The notes: generated from the sequence alone by a model not told the origin. DNA of 64,000 nucleotides from Glycomyces buryatensis (GCF_004912275.1 NZ_STGY01000021.1:1-64000), one strand, 5' to 3'; shown: positions 25,159 through 34,160, counted from the stretch's first letter. Translations and numbers: made by a program.

Positions 25159-25929
25159 GTGCCCGCATCAGAACCGACGAACCGTCACTTCGCCGACCAG
25201 GTCGTGATCGTGACCGGAGCAGGATCAGGAATCGGACGCGCCACCGCGGCCGCGTTCGCCGACGCGGGTGCTCACGTTCTGGGGGTCGGCCGCCGGCCGG
25301 ACGCCCTCGCGTCAAGCGCCGCACAGCATCCCGCCATCGCGTCGTTCCCCATCGATGTCACTCAGAACGACGCCCCCGAGGCGATTGTCCAAACCGCCCT
25401 CGACCGGTGGGGCCGCATCGACGTCCTGGTCAACAATGCCGGGGTGTTCGCCGCGATGCCACTGGCTCAGGCCACGGCGACCGGCATCGCCCACCTGCTG
25501 GCCGTCAACGTCGTCGCGCCCAGCCTGCTGGCGAGCGCGGCGCTACCGCATCTGAAAGCCTCCCGCGGAGCGATCGTCAACGTCTCCAGCACCTTCGGAC
25601 ACCGGCCGGCGGCCGGTGCCGGTCACTACGGCGCGTCCAAGGCCGCCCTCGAACAGCTGACTCGCAGTTGGGCGCTGGAACTGGCGTCCGACGGCATCCG
25701 GGTCAACGCAGTGGCACCCGGGCCGACCGAAAGCGAAGCCCTGATCGCCGCCGGCCTCCCGGACACGGTCATCGACCAGATCAAAACCGGCGAGGCAGCA
25801 CGCATCCCGCTCGGCCGCCGCGGTGACCCCACTGAGGTCGCCGCATGGATCCAGAAGCTCGCGGGCGCACACACCGCCTGGCTCACCGGACAGGTCCTCA
25901 CCATCGACGGCGGACTCGAACTGACCTGA
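25159..25929 (+). CDS. SDR family oxidoreductase
   Basis: A 256-residue classical short-chain dehydrogenase. It has TGAGSGIG (cofactor loop), NNAG, the catalytic serines in NVSSTFGH, Tyr and Lys in HYGASKAALEQL, and the C-terminal GQVLTIDGG. It probably oxidises or reduces a small alcohol or ketone with NAD(P); the substrate is unknown. GTG at 25159 is taken as start since the family N-terminus lies 9-12 residues before the first strand. It is divergent from an ArsR-type regulator, its likely repressor. Confidence 0.92.
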   Translation: MPASEPTNRHFADQVVIVTGAGSGIGRATAAAFADAGAHVLGVGRRPDALASSAAQHPAIASFPIDVTQNDAPEAIVQTALDRWGRIDVLVNNAGVFAAMPLAQATATGIAHLLAVNVVAPSLLASAALPHLKASRGAIVNVSSTFGHRPAAGAGHYGASKAALEQLTRSWALELASDGIRVNAVAPGPTESEALIAAGLPDTVIDQIKTGEAARIPLGRRGDPTEVAAWIQKLAGAHTAWLTGQVLTIDGGLELT

Positions 25930-26037
25930 CGGCTCAACTTCACCGACAAGCGCCCGCCGAGGGGCACTGATCGAGGTGCCGCCGCAGGATACGGAGGCGG
26001 GCCTCGGTCCTCAGGGAGGGTGGGTATCGGGCATGAA

Positions 26038-26064
26038 GCCCCGGCCTGAGCTACCGGCCGGGGC
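26038..26064. terminator. Hairpin terminator
   Basis: Perfect 9-bp arms GCCCCGGCC and GGCCGGGGC (26038-26046, 26056-26064) with a 9-base loop, between the SDR gene and the convergent RidA-family gene. Confidence 0.7.
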
Positions 26065-26094
26065 CTCATACTCAGCCCCCAGGGAGCGTGGCGA

Positions 26095-26490
26095 TCACGC
26101 GACGGCGGTTCCCTCCAGCTCGACCATCTGGCCGGGGATCGCCAGCCGTGTCACCCCGAGCATCGTGGTGGTCGGTGCCACCCCGGCGGCGCCCAGCCGC
26201 GAAGCGAGCACGCCATAGTTCGGGAACAGCAGGTCGACGTCGGTGGTGTAGACATTGAGCCGCACCAGGTTCGCGAGAGACATCCCGGCCTCACTGAGCA
26301 CCGCCTCCAGGTTGTCGAGGCTCAGCGCCAACTGCGCGGCCATGTCACCGTCGTACTGGGGCTTGCCGTCGCCGTCCATTGCGGTCTGTCCGGAGCAGTA
26401 CAGGGTCCGGGTGTGCCCCGAGACGATCTCGCCCTGGTTGAATCCCATCTCCACCGACCACGTCACCGGGTTGACTGCCGTTCGTTCCAT
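26095..26490 (-). CDS. RidA-family protein
   Basis: A 131-residue member of the RidA/YjgF family, trimeric enzymes that usually deaminate reactive enamine/imine intermediates. Visible are VSGHTRTLYCSGQTAMDGDG, DNLEAVLSEAGMSLANLVRLNVYTTD and TTTMLGVTRLAIPGQMVELEGTAVA. The arginine that true RidA proteins use to hold the carboxylate is not evident at the usual IARxxLP position (here VTRLAIP), so it may belong to another subgroup. ATG 26490 gives the normal family length; a GTG 19 codons upstream is the alternative. It is divergent from a WYL regulator, its likely controller. Confidence 0.88.
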   Translation of the reverse strand: MERTAVNPVTWSVEMGFNQGEIVSGHTRTLYCSGQTAMDGDGKPQYDGDMAAQLALSLDNLEAVLSEAGMSLANLVRLNVYTTDVDLLFPNYGVLASRLGAAGVAPTTTMLGVTRLAIPGQMVELEGTAVA

Positions 26491-26592
26491 CGCCACATCG
26501 GCTCCATTCGATTCATCGAGACGTACGTCCAGCGGCTCGGTTGCCACCGTCTTTGACGCCCTGTTGACAAGCCTCCCAACAAATCACGACAT

Positions 26593-26617
26593 CCTGTGTC
26601 AGGTATTCCTGTAGAGT
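26593..26617 (+). promoter_or_regulatory. Candidate operator and leaderless promoter of WYL gene
   Basis: The perfect short dyad CCTG-TGT-CAGG (26593-26603) is followed by another CCTGT (26608-26612) that runs into a -10 box TAGAGT (26612-26617). The ATG of the WYL gene is at 26624, where transcription would start, so the mRNA may be leaderless. No good -35 is seen. Confidence 0.4.
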
Positions 26618-26623
26618 TTTCGC

Positions 26624-27595
26624 ATGCGCGCCGACCGGTTGGTATCCCTGGTCCTACTGCTGCGCCAGCACGGCCGGCTGTCCGCGACCGCGCTGGCCCG
26701 CGAGCTGGAGGTCTCCACCCGCACGGTGCTGCGCGACATCGAAGCCCTTTCCGCGGCGGGCGTTCCGGTTTACGCAGAGCGCGGTCGGCACGGCGGTTTT
26801 GCGCTGCTGCCCGGTTTCCGGACCGAGCTCACCGGGCTGAACCACGACGAGGCCATTGCCTTGCTGACCGCCGGATCGGGGCGCGACGAACAGGTTTTCG
26901 GTCTCGGCTCGGCGCTCGCCTCGGCCATGCGCAAGGTGGTCGACGCGCTGCCCGAAAGCCATCGGTCCAGCGCGAGCGACGCGGCCGGGCGATTGCTCGT
27001 CGAGCCGGAGACCGACCTGCTCTCACGTCGGCTGGCGATTGAGGAGGTACCCGACGCCACCATGGTCGAGGTCCGACGCGCGGTGCTGGCCGGACACCGG
27101 CTGCGCATCCACTACGCGGCCACGGACCAGAGTCCGCGGTGGCGCACGGTGGACCCGATCGGCCTGGTCACCGTGCGCGATCGGATCTACCTGCTGGCCA
27201 CGAGATCCGGGGCGGACCGCACCTACCGGCTGTCGCGGATATTGGCCGCCGAGGAGCTCCCCGAACCGGCGCAGCGACAGAACCGGGTCGATCTGGACCG
27301 GATCTGGCAGGAGCGCTGCGCGCAGTTCCTGTCCGAAGGCCATCTCACCGTGCTGGTACGGGTGAACCCGGAGCAGCGGGAAGAACTCCTGAACTCCGCA
27401 GTGGCCGTCCGTGCCGAAGCATCCGACGCGGACGGCCGGCTGCGGCTGGAGGTGACCTTCCAGGATGCACGACATGCCGAATGGGCGTTGTGGCAGCTCG
27501 GCACGAACGCGGAAGCCCTTGCCCCGCAGTCGTTGCGGACCGCCCTGTACGACCGCGCCACCGCGATGGCCGCCCGGTACGGAGACTCGTCCTGA
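26624..27595 (+). CDS. WYL-domain transcriptional regulator (YafY-like)
   Basis: A 323-residue regulator. The N-terminal HTH_11 winged helix has RLVSLVLLLRQHGRLSATALARELEVSTRTVLRDIEALSAAGVPV. The central WYL domain (about 140-210) has VLAGHRLRIHYAATDQSPRWRTVDPIGLVTVRDRIYLLATRSG, and a C-terminal extension (WCX) follows. WYL domains bind nucleotide-like or small ligands. It is divergent from a RidA-family gene and lies 8 bases from the convergent SnoaL-like gene. It most likely controls the RidA gene. Confidence 0.92.
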   Translation: MRADRLVSLVLLLRQHGRLSATALARELEVSTRTVLRDIEALSAAGVPVYAERGRHGGFALLPGFRTELTGLNHDEAIALLTAGSGRDEQVFGLGSALASAMRKVVDALPESHRSSASDAAGRLLVEPETDLLSRRLAIEEVPDATMVEVRRAVLAGHRLRIHYAATDQSPRWRTVDPIGLVTVRDRIYLLATRSGADRTYRLSRILAAEELPEPAQRQNRVDLDRIWQERCAQFLSEGHLTVLVRVNPEQREELLNSAVAVRAEASDADGRLRLEVTFQDARHAEWALWQLGTNAEALAPQSLRTALYDRATAMAARYGDSS

Positions 27596-27603
27596 TCGGA
27601 CGT

Positions 27604-28011
27604 TCAGGGTCCCGGAGTCGAGTCGTCGGTGGGGACCGCGCGGGTGAGCATGTTCGCCTCGCGCAATCGCCCGTCCGCGGTGAATCGGCCGAAGAAGTAG
27701 ACCTCGGTGGAGACGTTCTTGCCGCGCTGCGAGGCGTGGAGCGTGTATCGGGCGGCGATCCGGTCGCCGTCGGCGATGGCCTCGTGCACTTCCACCCGAA
27801 GGGTGGGCCGGTTCTTTCGGACCGGGCGCGTGTGATCGATGAGCTTCTGCCGGTCGATGCGGTGCCCATCGGCAAACTCGACGACGTCCGCGGTGTGGTA
27901 CCGGTCGACGATTGCGGCCGGCTCCTCGTCGCTGCTCAGCAGTTCTTCGGTGAAGGAGATGTAGAAGTCGGCGATGAACCGCTCGGGGTCGGTGCCGTCG
28001 AACGTCCTCAT
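27604..28011 (-). CDS. SnoaL/NTF2-like protein
   Basis: A 135-residue cone-shaped NTF2-fold protein of the SnoaL-like type: FIADFYISFTEELLSSDEEPAAIVDRYHTADVVEFADGH at the start, and RYTLHASQRGKNVSTEVYFFGRFTADGRLREANML at the end. Such proteins are isomerases, hydrolases or binding proteins; no catalytic residues can be assigned. AAAGGA precedes ATG 28011. It starts 4 bases after the stop of the NmrA-like gene, so the two form an operon. Confidence 0.8.
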   Translation of the reverse strand: MRTFDGTDPERFIADFYISFTEELLSSDEEPAAIVDRYHTADVVEFADGHRIDRQKLIDHTRPVRKNRPTLRVEVHEAIADGDRIAARYTLHASQRGKNVSTEVYFFGRFTADGRLREANMLTRAVPTDDSTPGP

Positions 28012-28015
28012 TGGA

Positions 28016-28879
28016 TCAGTCCTTTCCATCAGAGAAGAGGGCGGCGTGATCGCGCGCCCAGTCCAGGTAGGAGCGGGCGGGGCGACCGAGGATGCGTTCG
28101 ACTTCGCCGGTGACCGTGGCCGGTTGGCCCTCAAGGGCGGCGTAGCGGGCGATGAACGACGCCGTCAATGCCGCCGGCAGTCCAATCGCGGCGAACTGCT
28201 CGACCAATTCGAGCAGCGGCTGTTCCCGGTAGCGCAACGGCCTGCCGGTCGCCTCGGCGAGGGCCTCGACCATGGCGGTGTGGCTGATCGCCTCTGGCCC
28301 GGTCAGGACGGGCTTCGTGCCGAGGAGATCGTCGTCCACGAGCGCGCGGGCGGCCACCTCGGCGACGTCCCCAGGGTCGATCGCGGCCTCGGTAAAGTCG
28401 GGATAGGGCCACACCACCTCGTCGCCGCGGGCCAGCTGCCCGCCCCACAGCGGCAGCGCCATATTGGCGTAAACGTCCGGGCGCAGGCTCACCCATTCCA
28501 GGCCGCTCGCTTCGGCCGCGGCCTCACATTCCCGATTGCGGTCGCCGAAAAACCGGGACGGCTGCAACGCCAGGTCATGCTCGACGTTGTAGGCGGCCAG
28601 CGCGACCAGGCGGCGGACCCCGCTTCGCTTCGCCAGGTCCGCGAACTCGCCGACCGCGTCGCCGATCGCCCGCGAGTTGAGGAACACGGCCTCCACGCCT
28701 TCGAGGGCGGCGGCAACGGTGTCCGGCCGCTTCGGGTTCCCGCCGACGATGTCGACGGGTTGGGGAAACTTCGCGCCGGCGGGATCTCGGGTGAGGGCGC
28801 GGACGTCCGCTCCCCGAGCGACGAGCGCGGCCACCAGCGCTCGTCCGACGGTCCCGGTGGCACCGGTTACGAGAATCAA
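28016..28879 (-). CDS. NAD(P)-binding NmrA/QorB-like atypical SDR
   Basis: A 287-residue atypical SDR beginning ILVTGATGTVGRALVAALVARG, the TGxxGxxG loop of the NmrA-HSCARG/SDR5 group. The canonical YxxxK is not evident; the VSLRPDVYANMALPLW stretch is typical of these quinone-reductase-like or regulatory members. The start is taken as TTG 28879 with GGAG nine bases upstream, giving the usual family N-terminus; a TTG five codons earlier is possible. It is cotranscribed with the SnoaL-like gene. The 291 bases upstream hold no recognisable gene. Confidence 0.85.
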   Translation of the reverse strand: MILVTGATGTVGRALVAALVARGADVRALTRDPAGAKFPQPVDIVGGNPKRPDTVAAALEGVEAVFLNSRAIGDAVGEFADLAKRSGVRRLVALAAYNVEHDLALQPSRFFGDRNRECEAAAEASGLEWVSLRPDVYANMALPLWGGQLARGDEVVWPYPDFTEAAIDPGDVAEVAARALVDDDLLGTKPVLTGPEAISHTAMVEALAEATGRPLRYREQPLLELVEQFAAIGLPAALTASFIARYAALEGQPATVTGEVERILGRPARSYLDWARDHAALFSDGKD

Positions 28880-29170
28880 GAGTCTTCGCTCCAATCATGG
28901 TGCTGCCCAAGGAGATTCCTTCGACTTCCCCAAGCCTGCCGCCGGCTCGGGACGAAATCATCGGCCCGACGTCGGCAGTCGCCGATACCCCCGAGGGGTT
29001 CGTTTCAGGGCGGGGTACGACGCAGGGCGTATGGATTGGCCCGCTTCACCAGGCCATTACCGCGGTCCAGGTCGACCACGCCGATTCCCCATGGAGACAA
29101 GGGTGTGCGGTATTGCCCAGTTGTTGTATTTTGAAGCCATGATGTTCAACGAAACGAGTACTTCGGGTTC

Positions 29171-30955
29171 ATGACGCGGTCCGGCGGGCGCAGTGCGCTC
29201 AATTCCGACCTCGTTCCCCTTCACCAGCGCATTCGCGCACTCCACCTTCTGTACCCCGACGAACCGATTCCGGATGATGCCGTCACGGCGCTCCGCGAGG
29301 ACGCATCGGAGCCTCGGCCTGGCGCAGGGGTTCCGGTGGAAGATCAAAACTCCAACGGACGCAGCGATATCAAAGCCGCCACACGGTCCAGTAGGGATAA
29401 CAGGGCGGCACTGCACGACATGGTGCGGGCGTCCGCTTCCGGCAATCCTGACGATCTCGAACTTCTCAGTGAATGGTTGCGCGGTCTGCAACCTCACTGG
29501 AGCTTGAAGGTCGATCCGGCGGAGCACGATCTCGGGCTGGATCCCGACGAAATGCGGACCATCGCCCTTCATCTCCTGCGCAACGGTGTCACCGGGCTTG
29601 AAGTCGAAAACGGGCTCGGGCTCATGGCACCGGTCGTCCAGGACGAGGACGTCGAAATGCTTCGCGAGATCGCATTGCTGCAAGGCGACTTCGGGTACCG
29701 CGTCACCGTGGCGCTGCGGGGTGTGGCGAACTCTGCGGCGACGCTCTATTGGTTGGCGTCGCGAAGCCTGGGAGGCGACCAGCGAACCTACACCGATCCG
29801 CTCGGCAGTGTTTCCGGCGAGGCCATCGATGCCTTGCTGGACACCCTGTCGGCGGCGGAAGTGGTCGCCCTCCTCCGAATGACGAGTCTCCGGCCCCATA
29901 CCCCGCAGTGGCTCAAGAGAAACCAGCGAATCGCCGCAATTCTGGCCGCCGCTTCGGCGGATGCCGAACTGTTCGGTGAACTGCCCGACTCCCTGGTCGC
30001 GGTGGTACAGCTTCGGGACGATCTCCTGTACGGCCACAGCGCGTTCCTGGGTTTCACGCCGGATCAGCGGGCGGCGGTCACGGGAAATCTGCGCGCGATG
30101 CTGCTCGCGCCCGACGCCATGGCGACCGTCCAAGCGGCAATGGAAGCGGATCCGGCGGATAGCACGCTGATCTGGCTCTTTCGGCGGATCACCCAGTGCC
30201 GACGCGAAAGCGACGATTTCCCGCCCGGGCTCGCGATCCGCTACTCCACCACCGTGCCCGGCGGCTACGAGGGCGTCCACGCGCACCTGCTCGCGGACGG
30301 CGTTCCGCTGGTGAAACGCATGTTCGACAGCGGCTTCCCGGACAACTTCGCTATGAAGGGACTCCGGGCGGAGCCGGAACTGCATGCCGTTCGACTTGCG
30401 ACGGCGGAATGCGACGCGGACTGCTGCGGGGTCCTGCTCGCCGATATCCGCCGCGACTCGAAGGCGGGACGCGTGGAGTGGAAGGTCGAACATACCCACC
30501 GGAACAAGGAATTGGCAGAACGGTTCAGTTTCGACGCCGGCGCCTACGATGCCGAGGTCGCCCGCGCCGATGCGGACTATTCGTGGGAGTGGCCCGCCCT
30601 GCGGGCCGCGCGGCTTTTGAAGGATCGGCTGCGGGCCGAACCGGAGCTGTTGAGCCGCTGGGATTGCCATTTCTACTGGTCGAACTCCTGGAATCGTGAC
30701 CGGTCCACGATGCGGCTGACCGTGAGCTATCCCGAACCTCCTGATTTCAAGTCCGGGCGGCCCTGGCTCCAATTCGCGTACTCGGCCGAGATTCCGGATG
30801 CCGCCGAGGTGGACGACGCGGCTATCAATTCACTTGTGGACGGCATCGCCGATCTCTTCCGGACCACCGATCCGAAGTCGGTCTCCCGGATCTGCGGCGG
30901 CACGCAGGCGAGCGCCGAGGCCCTGGGCATTCCCTGGAATCCCCCGGACTGGTGA
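29171..30955 (+). CDS. 594-residue protein of unknown function
   Basis: A long, soluble, acidic protein with no signal peptide or clear membrane helix. The N-terminal third is helical (ALHDMVRASASGNPDDLELL, then LLSEWLRGLQPHW). The middle has VQLRDDLLYGHSAFLGFTPDQRAAV, and the C-terminal part is mixed alpha/beta with SWEWPALRAARLLKDRLRAE and LTVSYPEPPDFKSGRPWLQF. Two adjacent cysteines occur in ECDADCCGVL. I recognise no family. It stands alone between the NmrA-like operon and a convergent acyl-CoA dehydrogenase, with a hairpin after its stop. Codon use looks native. Confidence 0.8.
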   Translation: MTRSGGRSALNSDLVPLHQRIRALHLLYPDEPIPDDAVTALREDASEPRPGAGVPVEDQNSNGRSDIKAATRSSRDNRAALHDMVRASASGNPDDLELLSEWLRGLQPHWSLKVDPAEHDLGLDPDEMRTIALHLLRNGVTGLEVENGLGLMAPVVQDEDVEMLREIALLQGDFGYRVTVALRGVANSAATLYWLASRSLGGDQRTYTDPLGSVSGEAIDALLDTLSAAEVVALLRMTSLRPHTPQWLKRNQRIAAILAAASADAELFGELPDSLVAVVQLRDDLLYGHSAFLGFTPDQRAAVTGNLRAMLLAPDAMATVQAAMEADPADSTLIWLFRRITQCRRESDDFPPGLAIRYSTTVPGGYEGVHAHLLADGVPLVKRMFDSGFPDNFAMKGLRAEPELHAVRLATAECDADCCGVLLADIRRDSKAGRVEWKVEHTHRNKELAERFSFDAGAYDAEVARADADYSWEWPALRAARLLKDRLRAEPELLSRWDCHFYWSNSWNRDRSTMRLTVSYPEPPDFKSGRPWLQFAYSAEIPDAAEVDDAAINSLVDGIADLFRTTDPKSVSRICGGTQASAEALGIPWNPPDW

Positions 30956-30960
30956 GATTC

Positions 30961-30996
30961 GGCAGCGGCGGTTCGGCCTCCCGGGCCGCCGCTGCC
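30961..30996. terminator. Bidirectional hairpin terminator
   Basis: Perfect 11-bp arms GGCAGCGGCGG and CCGCCGCTGCC (30961-30971, 30986-30996) with a 14-base loop exactly fill the gap between two convergent genes. Confidence 0.8.
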
Positions 30997-30999
30997 GAC

Positions 31000-32628
31000 C
31001 TACGACATCACGTTGCCGGGCAGGTGCCTCTCCACAATCGACGCGGCCGCCGCAGTCGGAACCGCTCCGTAGTTCAAGCCCCGCTCCGGTCCCAGCCGCG
31101 CGGCGCAGAAGGCGTCCGCAATTTCATTGGGCGAGTGGCGGATGAGCAGCGCCGCCTGGAGGGCCAGCGCCAGGTCCTCGGTCAGCCTTCGGGCGTTCGC
31201 CTGGTCCACCCCGCCCTTGATCAGCTGCTTGAGCCGCTTGACATGGGCGCCCAGCCGCGCGTCCTCGCCCTCGTCCTCGATTTCCTCGAAGAAGGCCTCC
31301 GCGGCCTCCGGGGCGGTCGCCAGCGCTCGCAGCACATCGAGGCAAATGACGTTCCCCGATCCCTCCCATATGGACATGAGCGGCTGCTCCCGGTACCGCC
31401 TCGCCAGCGGCGCCTCCTCGATGTATCCATTGCCTCCCAGGCATTCCAGGGCCTCGGCGGCGTGGGCCGGGCCGCGTTTGCAGACCCAGTACTTGGCCAC
31501 GGCGGTCGCAAGGCGCCGGAACGGGGCGTCGGCCGGGGTCTCGTAGGCGGAGGCCAGGCGCATCATCGTGGCCGTGGCGGCCTCGAATTCGACGCACAGG
31601 TCGGCGAGGACCTGCGTCATGAGCGGCTGGTCGATCAGGCGCTTGCCGAACGCATTGCGGTGTGCGGCATGCCAGGTGGCCTCGGCGACGCTCTGGCGCA
31701 TCCCGGCTGCGGTGGCGATGACGCAATCAAGACGGGTGTGGTTGACCATTTCGATGATGGTGGCCACGCCGCGTCCCTCCTCGCCGACGAGGTGGGCGAC
31801 GGCGTCGTGGAGTTCGATCTCGGCGGAGGCATTGGAGCGGTTGCCGAGCTTGTCCTTCAAGCGCTGCAAGCGGATCGCATTGCGGGTGCCGTCGGGTAGG
31901 ACTCTTGGGAGCAGGAAGCAGGAGAGGCCGCCGGGTGCCTGGGCGAGGACGAGGAACGCGTCGTTCATCGGTGCCGAGCAGAACCATTTGTGGCCGCGGA
32001 GGCGGTAGGTGCCGTCGGCCGAGGGCATGGCCGCGGTCGTATTGGCCCGCACGTCGGAGCCGCCCTGCTTCTCGGTCATGGCCATGCCGACGAGCACGCC
32101 GGCCTTCTCCCGGGGCGGCCGCAGGCCCGGGTCGTACACGTTGGCGGTGATGCGCGGTTCCCACTCGGCCGCCAGGTCCGGGCTCGCGCGCAGGGCCGGG
32201 ACGGCGGCGTAGGTCATCGAGATCGGGCAGCAGTGGCCCGGTTCGGTCTGGGCGAGCATCGAGAGCAGGACCGCGCGGGCGGAGTGCGCGCCCGGTTTCG
32301 GTTCGGCCCAAGGCATGGCGTGCGCGCCGGATTCCACGGCGAGCTTCATGAAGCGGTGCCAGGACGGGTGGAAGTCGACCTCGTCGACGCGGTTTCCGTA
32401 GCGGTCGTGGGTGCGCAGCACCGGCGAGTACTGGTGGGCCTCCTCGGCCCAGCGCGCGGCGTCCGCGCCGGCCAGGACGCCTCCGAGTTCGCGGGCTCGC
32501 TCGGCGATCCAGCCGGCGCCGGACCATTCGGCGGCCTCGCGCAGCGGCGTGTTCGCGTCGAAGAGGTTCCGGTCCACCAGGGGCGGCGGCTGGTTGGTGA
32601 CGGCGTGGGTCTCGGCGGAACCGGTCAT
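31000..32628 (-). CDS. Acyl-CoA dehydrogenase family protein, AidB-like
   Basis: A 542-residue flavoprotein of the AidB branch of acyl-CoA dehydrogenases, longer than ordinary members. The N-terminus QPPPLVDRNLFDANTPLREA is AidB-type. FAD and substrate motifs are visible: MAMTEKQGGSDVRANTT, GHKWFCSAPM, RLKDKLGNRSNASAEIEL and ALECLGGNGYIEE, with the catalytic-loop region MSIWEGSGNVICLDVLR. AidB relatives act on isovaleryl-type CoAs or guard DNA in the alkylation response. AAAGGAG precedes ATG 32628. It is monocistronic. Confidence 0.92.
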   Translation of the reverse strand: MTGSAETHAVTNQPPPLVDRNLFDANTPLREAAEWSGAGWIAERARELGGVLAGADAARWAEEAHQYSPVLRTHDRYGNRVDEVDFHPSWHRFMKLAVESGAHAMPWAEPKPGAHSARAVLLSMLAQTEPGHCCPISMTYAAVPALRASPDLAAEWEPRITANVYDPGLRPPREKAGVLVGMAMTEKQGGSDVRANTTAAMPSADGTYRLRGHKWFCSAPMNDAFLVLAQAPGGLSCFLLPRVLPDGTRNAIRLQRLKDKLGNRSNASAEIELHDAVAHLVGEEGRGVATIIEMVNHTRLDCVIATAAGMRQSVAEATWHAAHRNAFGKRLIDQPLMTQVLADLCVEFEAATATMMRLASAYETPADAPFRRLATAVAKYWVCKRGPAHAAEALECLGGNGYIEEAPLARRYREQPLMSIWEGSGNVICLDVLRALATAPEAAEAFFEEIEDEGEDARLGAHVKRLKQLIKGGVDQANARRLTEDLALALQAALLIRHSPNEIADAFCAARLGPERGLNYGAVPTAAAASIVERHLPGNVMS

Positions 32629-32796
32629 CGCGCTCCTTTGCTCGACGGATCCCAAATCGTAGACCCCCTGGCGGGTGCGGGGAAAGATCGTCGCGGTGGT
32701 GGCAGCGCCCACGCCGCGGCCGCTCTCGCGGGGCGGGGCGCCCGGGCGGTCCTACGATGCGAGCAACACCCACTGCCGTCACATTAAGGGAACAGC

Positions 32797-33120
32797 ATGA
32801 TCGCCAATCCCGTCTTCCGCTACCGCATGCTCACGCTCGCCGAAGGCTGGTCCTTCGTGCTGCTGCTGGTGTTCGGATCGCTCCTCAGCCGCGTCTCCAG
32901 CATCGACCTGGTCGAGCAGCTCGGCATGCTGCACGGCGTTCTGTTCGTGCTGCTGGTGGTCGCCACCCTCTTCATTCGCCGCCGCCTCGCCTGGGGATTC
33001 GGGACGACGCTGCTCGCCCTGGTGTGCGCAGTGGTGCCGTTGGCGCCCTTCGTGTTCCACCGCTACAAGCGCGAGCAGTTCCGCGCCGCCGAGCAGGCCG
33101 CGGCGCCCGCCGAAGCCTAG
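32797..33120 (+). CDS. DUF3817 small membrane protein
   Basis: A 107-residue protein with three hydrophobic helices (about 15-35, 43-60 and 66-86). The N-terminal RYRMLTLAEGWSFVLLL and central LGMLHGVLFVLLVVATLF are the DUF3817 pattern common in actinobacteria. The charged C-terminus HRYKREQFRAAEQ is probably cytoplasmic. The function is unknown. AAGGGA precedes the ATG. It converges on a two-gene membrane unit. Confidence 0.88.
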   Translation: MIANPVFRYRMLTLAEGWSFVLLLVFGSLLSRVSSIDLVEQLGMLHGVLFVLLVVATLFIRRRLAWGFGTTLLALVCAVVPLAPFVFHRYKREQFRAAEQAAAPAEA

Positions 33121-33138
33121 GGCGGACGCCGCTTCTCC

Positions 33139-33714
33139 TCAGACGAGGAAAATCAGTCCGGCCGCGATCAGGACGTCCAGGACTCCGCACGCCTCGGCAT
33201 AGGAGCGCGAGACGACCCGGTCGAGCCGGTGATGGACGATGTCCCATGCCCCGTGGGCGAGCCAGGCCGCGGCGATCACATACCGGGCCAGGTCCGCGTC
33301 CACGGTAAAGGCCACCAGCGCGAGCGCGCCGAAGCCGAGCATGCCCAGTGCCTGGAGGCGGAACATGCCGTCCCTGAGCAGGCGCCGGTCGATCGCGCCC
33401 CATACGAGCGCCGCCAGGGCGAGGACCGCGAAGACCAGCGACGGGCGGACCAGTCCGATGATCTGGAGCGCGGTCATGACGGCCGACAGGGCGAACACCA
33501 CCGGCCACGACAGGCGGCGCCGCCCCAGCGCCGCAATGAGCAGGTACTCCAGTGACAGCAGCGGGATGAGCTCGGCGAGGCTGGACTGGGTCTCGGCGCT
33601 CACGCCGCTCCCCAGGACCAGGAAGGCCGCGACGAGGGCGAGGCCGGTGGGCCAGCGCCGCAGGATCCAGCGGAACCACCCGGTGCGATCGGGTCGGGAT
33701 TCGATGGCGCTCAT
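33139..33714 (-). CDS. Uncharacterised membrane protein
   Basis: A 191-residue protein with five or six hydrophobic segments after a basic N-terminus (MSAIESRPDRTGWFRWILRR). A later segment reads VIAAAWLAHGAWDIVHHRLDRVV, a histidine-rich helix end seen in small actinobacterial membrane proteins. No enzymatic motif was found. It starts 2 bases after the stop of the preceding gene, so the two are translated from one mRNA and may form a complex. Confidence 0.7.
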   Translation of the reverse strand: MSAIESRPDRTGWFRWILRRWPTGLALVAAFLVLGSGVSAETQSSLAELIPLLSLEYLLIAALGRRRLSWPVVFALSAVMTALQIIGLVRPSLVFAVLALAALVWGAIDRRLLRDGMFRLQALGMLGFGALALVAFTVDADLARYVIAAAWLAHGAWDIVHHRLDRVVSRSYAEACGVLDVLIAAGLIFLV

Positions 33715-33716
33715 GG

Positions 33717-34160
33717 CTACCTGCCCCCGTATTCGCCGCGGCGGCGCAGCATCGCCAGGAACATGAGGGCGAACATCGCGACGTGCTCGACGAGCATGGC
33801 CGCGTCGCCGTCCATCGCGCCGAGCCGCAGGGGCACGATCACGATGAGGGCCGGGGCGATCATCACGGCGGCCATCTCGAGGGTGCCGGCCCAGGCGTGG
33901 CCGCGGATGCGCATCCAGACGACCATGCCGAGCGCCATGTCGACGGCCATTTCCAGCAGGGCCAGTTCGGGGTGGGTGGCCATGCCGAATTCGATGTCGG
34001 CCAGGGCCAGGACGCCGCGCAGGGCGCCGCCGATGACGAACATGCCGACGAGCATGGCGACGGCCATCTCGAGGTAGTGCAGGGCGAAGCGCCGCTTGCT
34101 TGGGGCGCCGTGGTGGTGGTGGTCGTTGGCGGGTTCGGTGCGCGGTGGCGAAGGGTGCAT
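33717..34160 (-). CDS. Uncharacterised membrane protein with His-rich N-terminus
   Basis: A 147-residue protein with four hydrophobic, methionine-rich segments (EMAVAMLVGMFVIGG, EMAVDMALGMVVW, EMAAVMIAPALIVIV and a last one). The N-terminal tail has NDHHHHGAPSKRR. The recurring EM-x-A-V/M pattern and the His/Met richness recall small flagellar-biosynthesis-like or metal-handling membrane proteins, but no function is assigned. GAGGAG precedes the ATG. It is the first gene of a two-gene unit. Confidence 0.7.
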   Translation of the reverse strand: MHPSPPRTEPANDHHHHGAPSKRRFALHYLEMAVAMLVGMFVIGGALRGVLALADIEFGMATHPELALLEMAVDMALGMVVWMRIRGHAWAGTLEMAAVMIAPALIVIVPLRLGAMDGDAAMLVEHVAMFALMFLAMLRRRGEYGGR

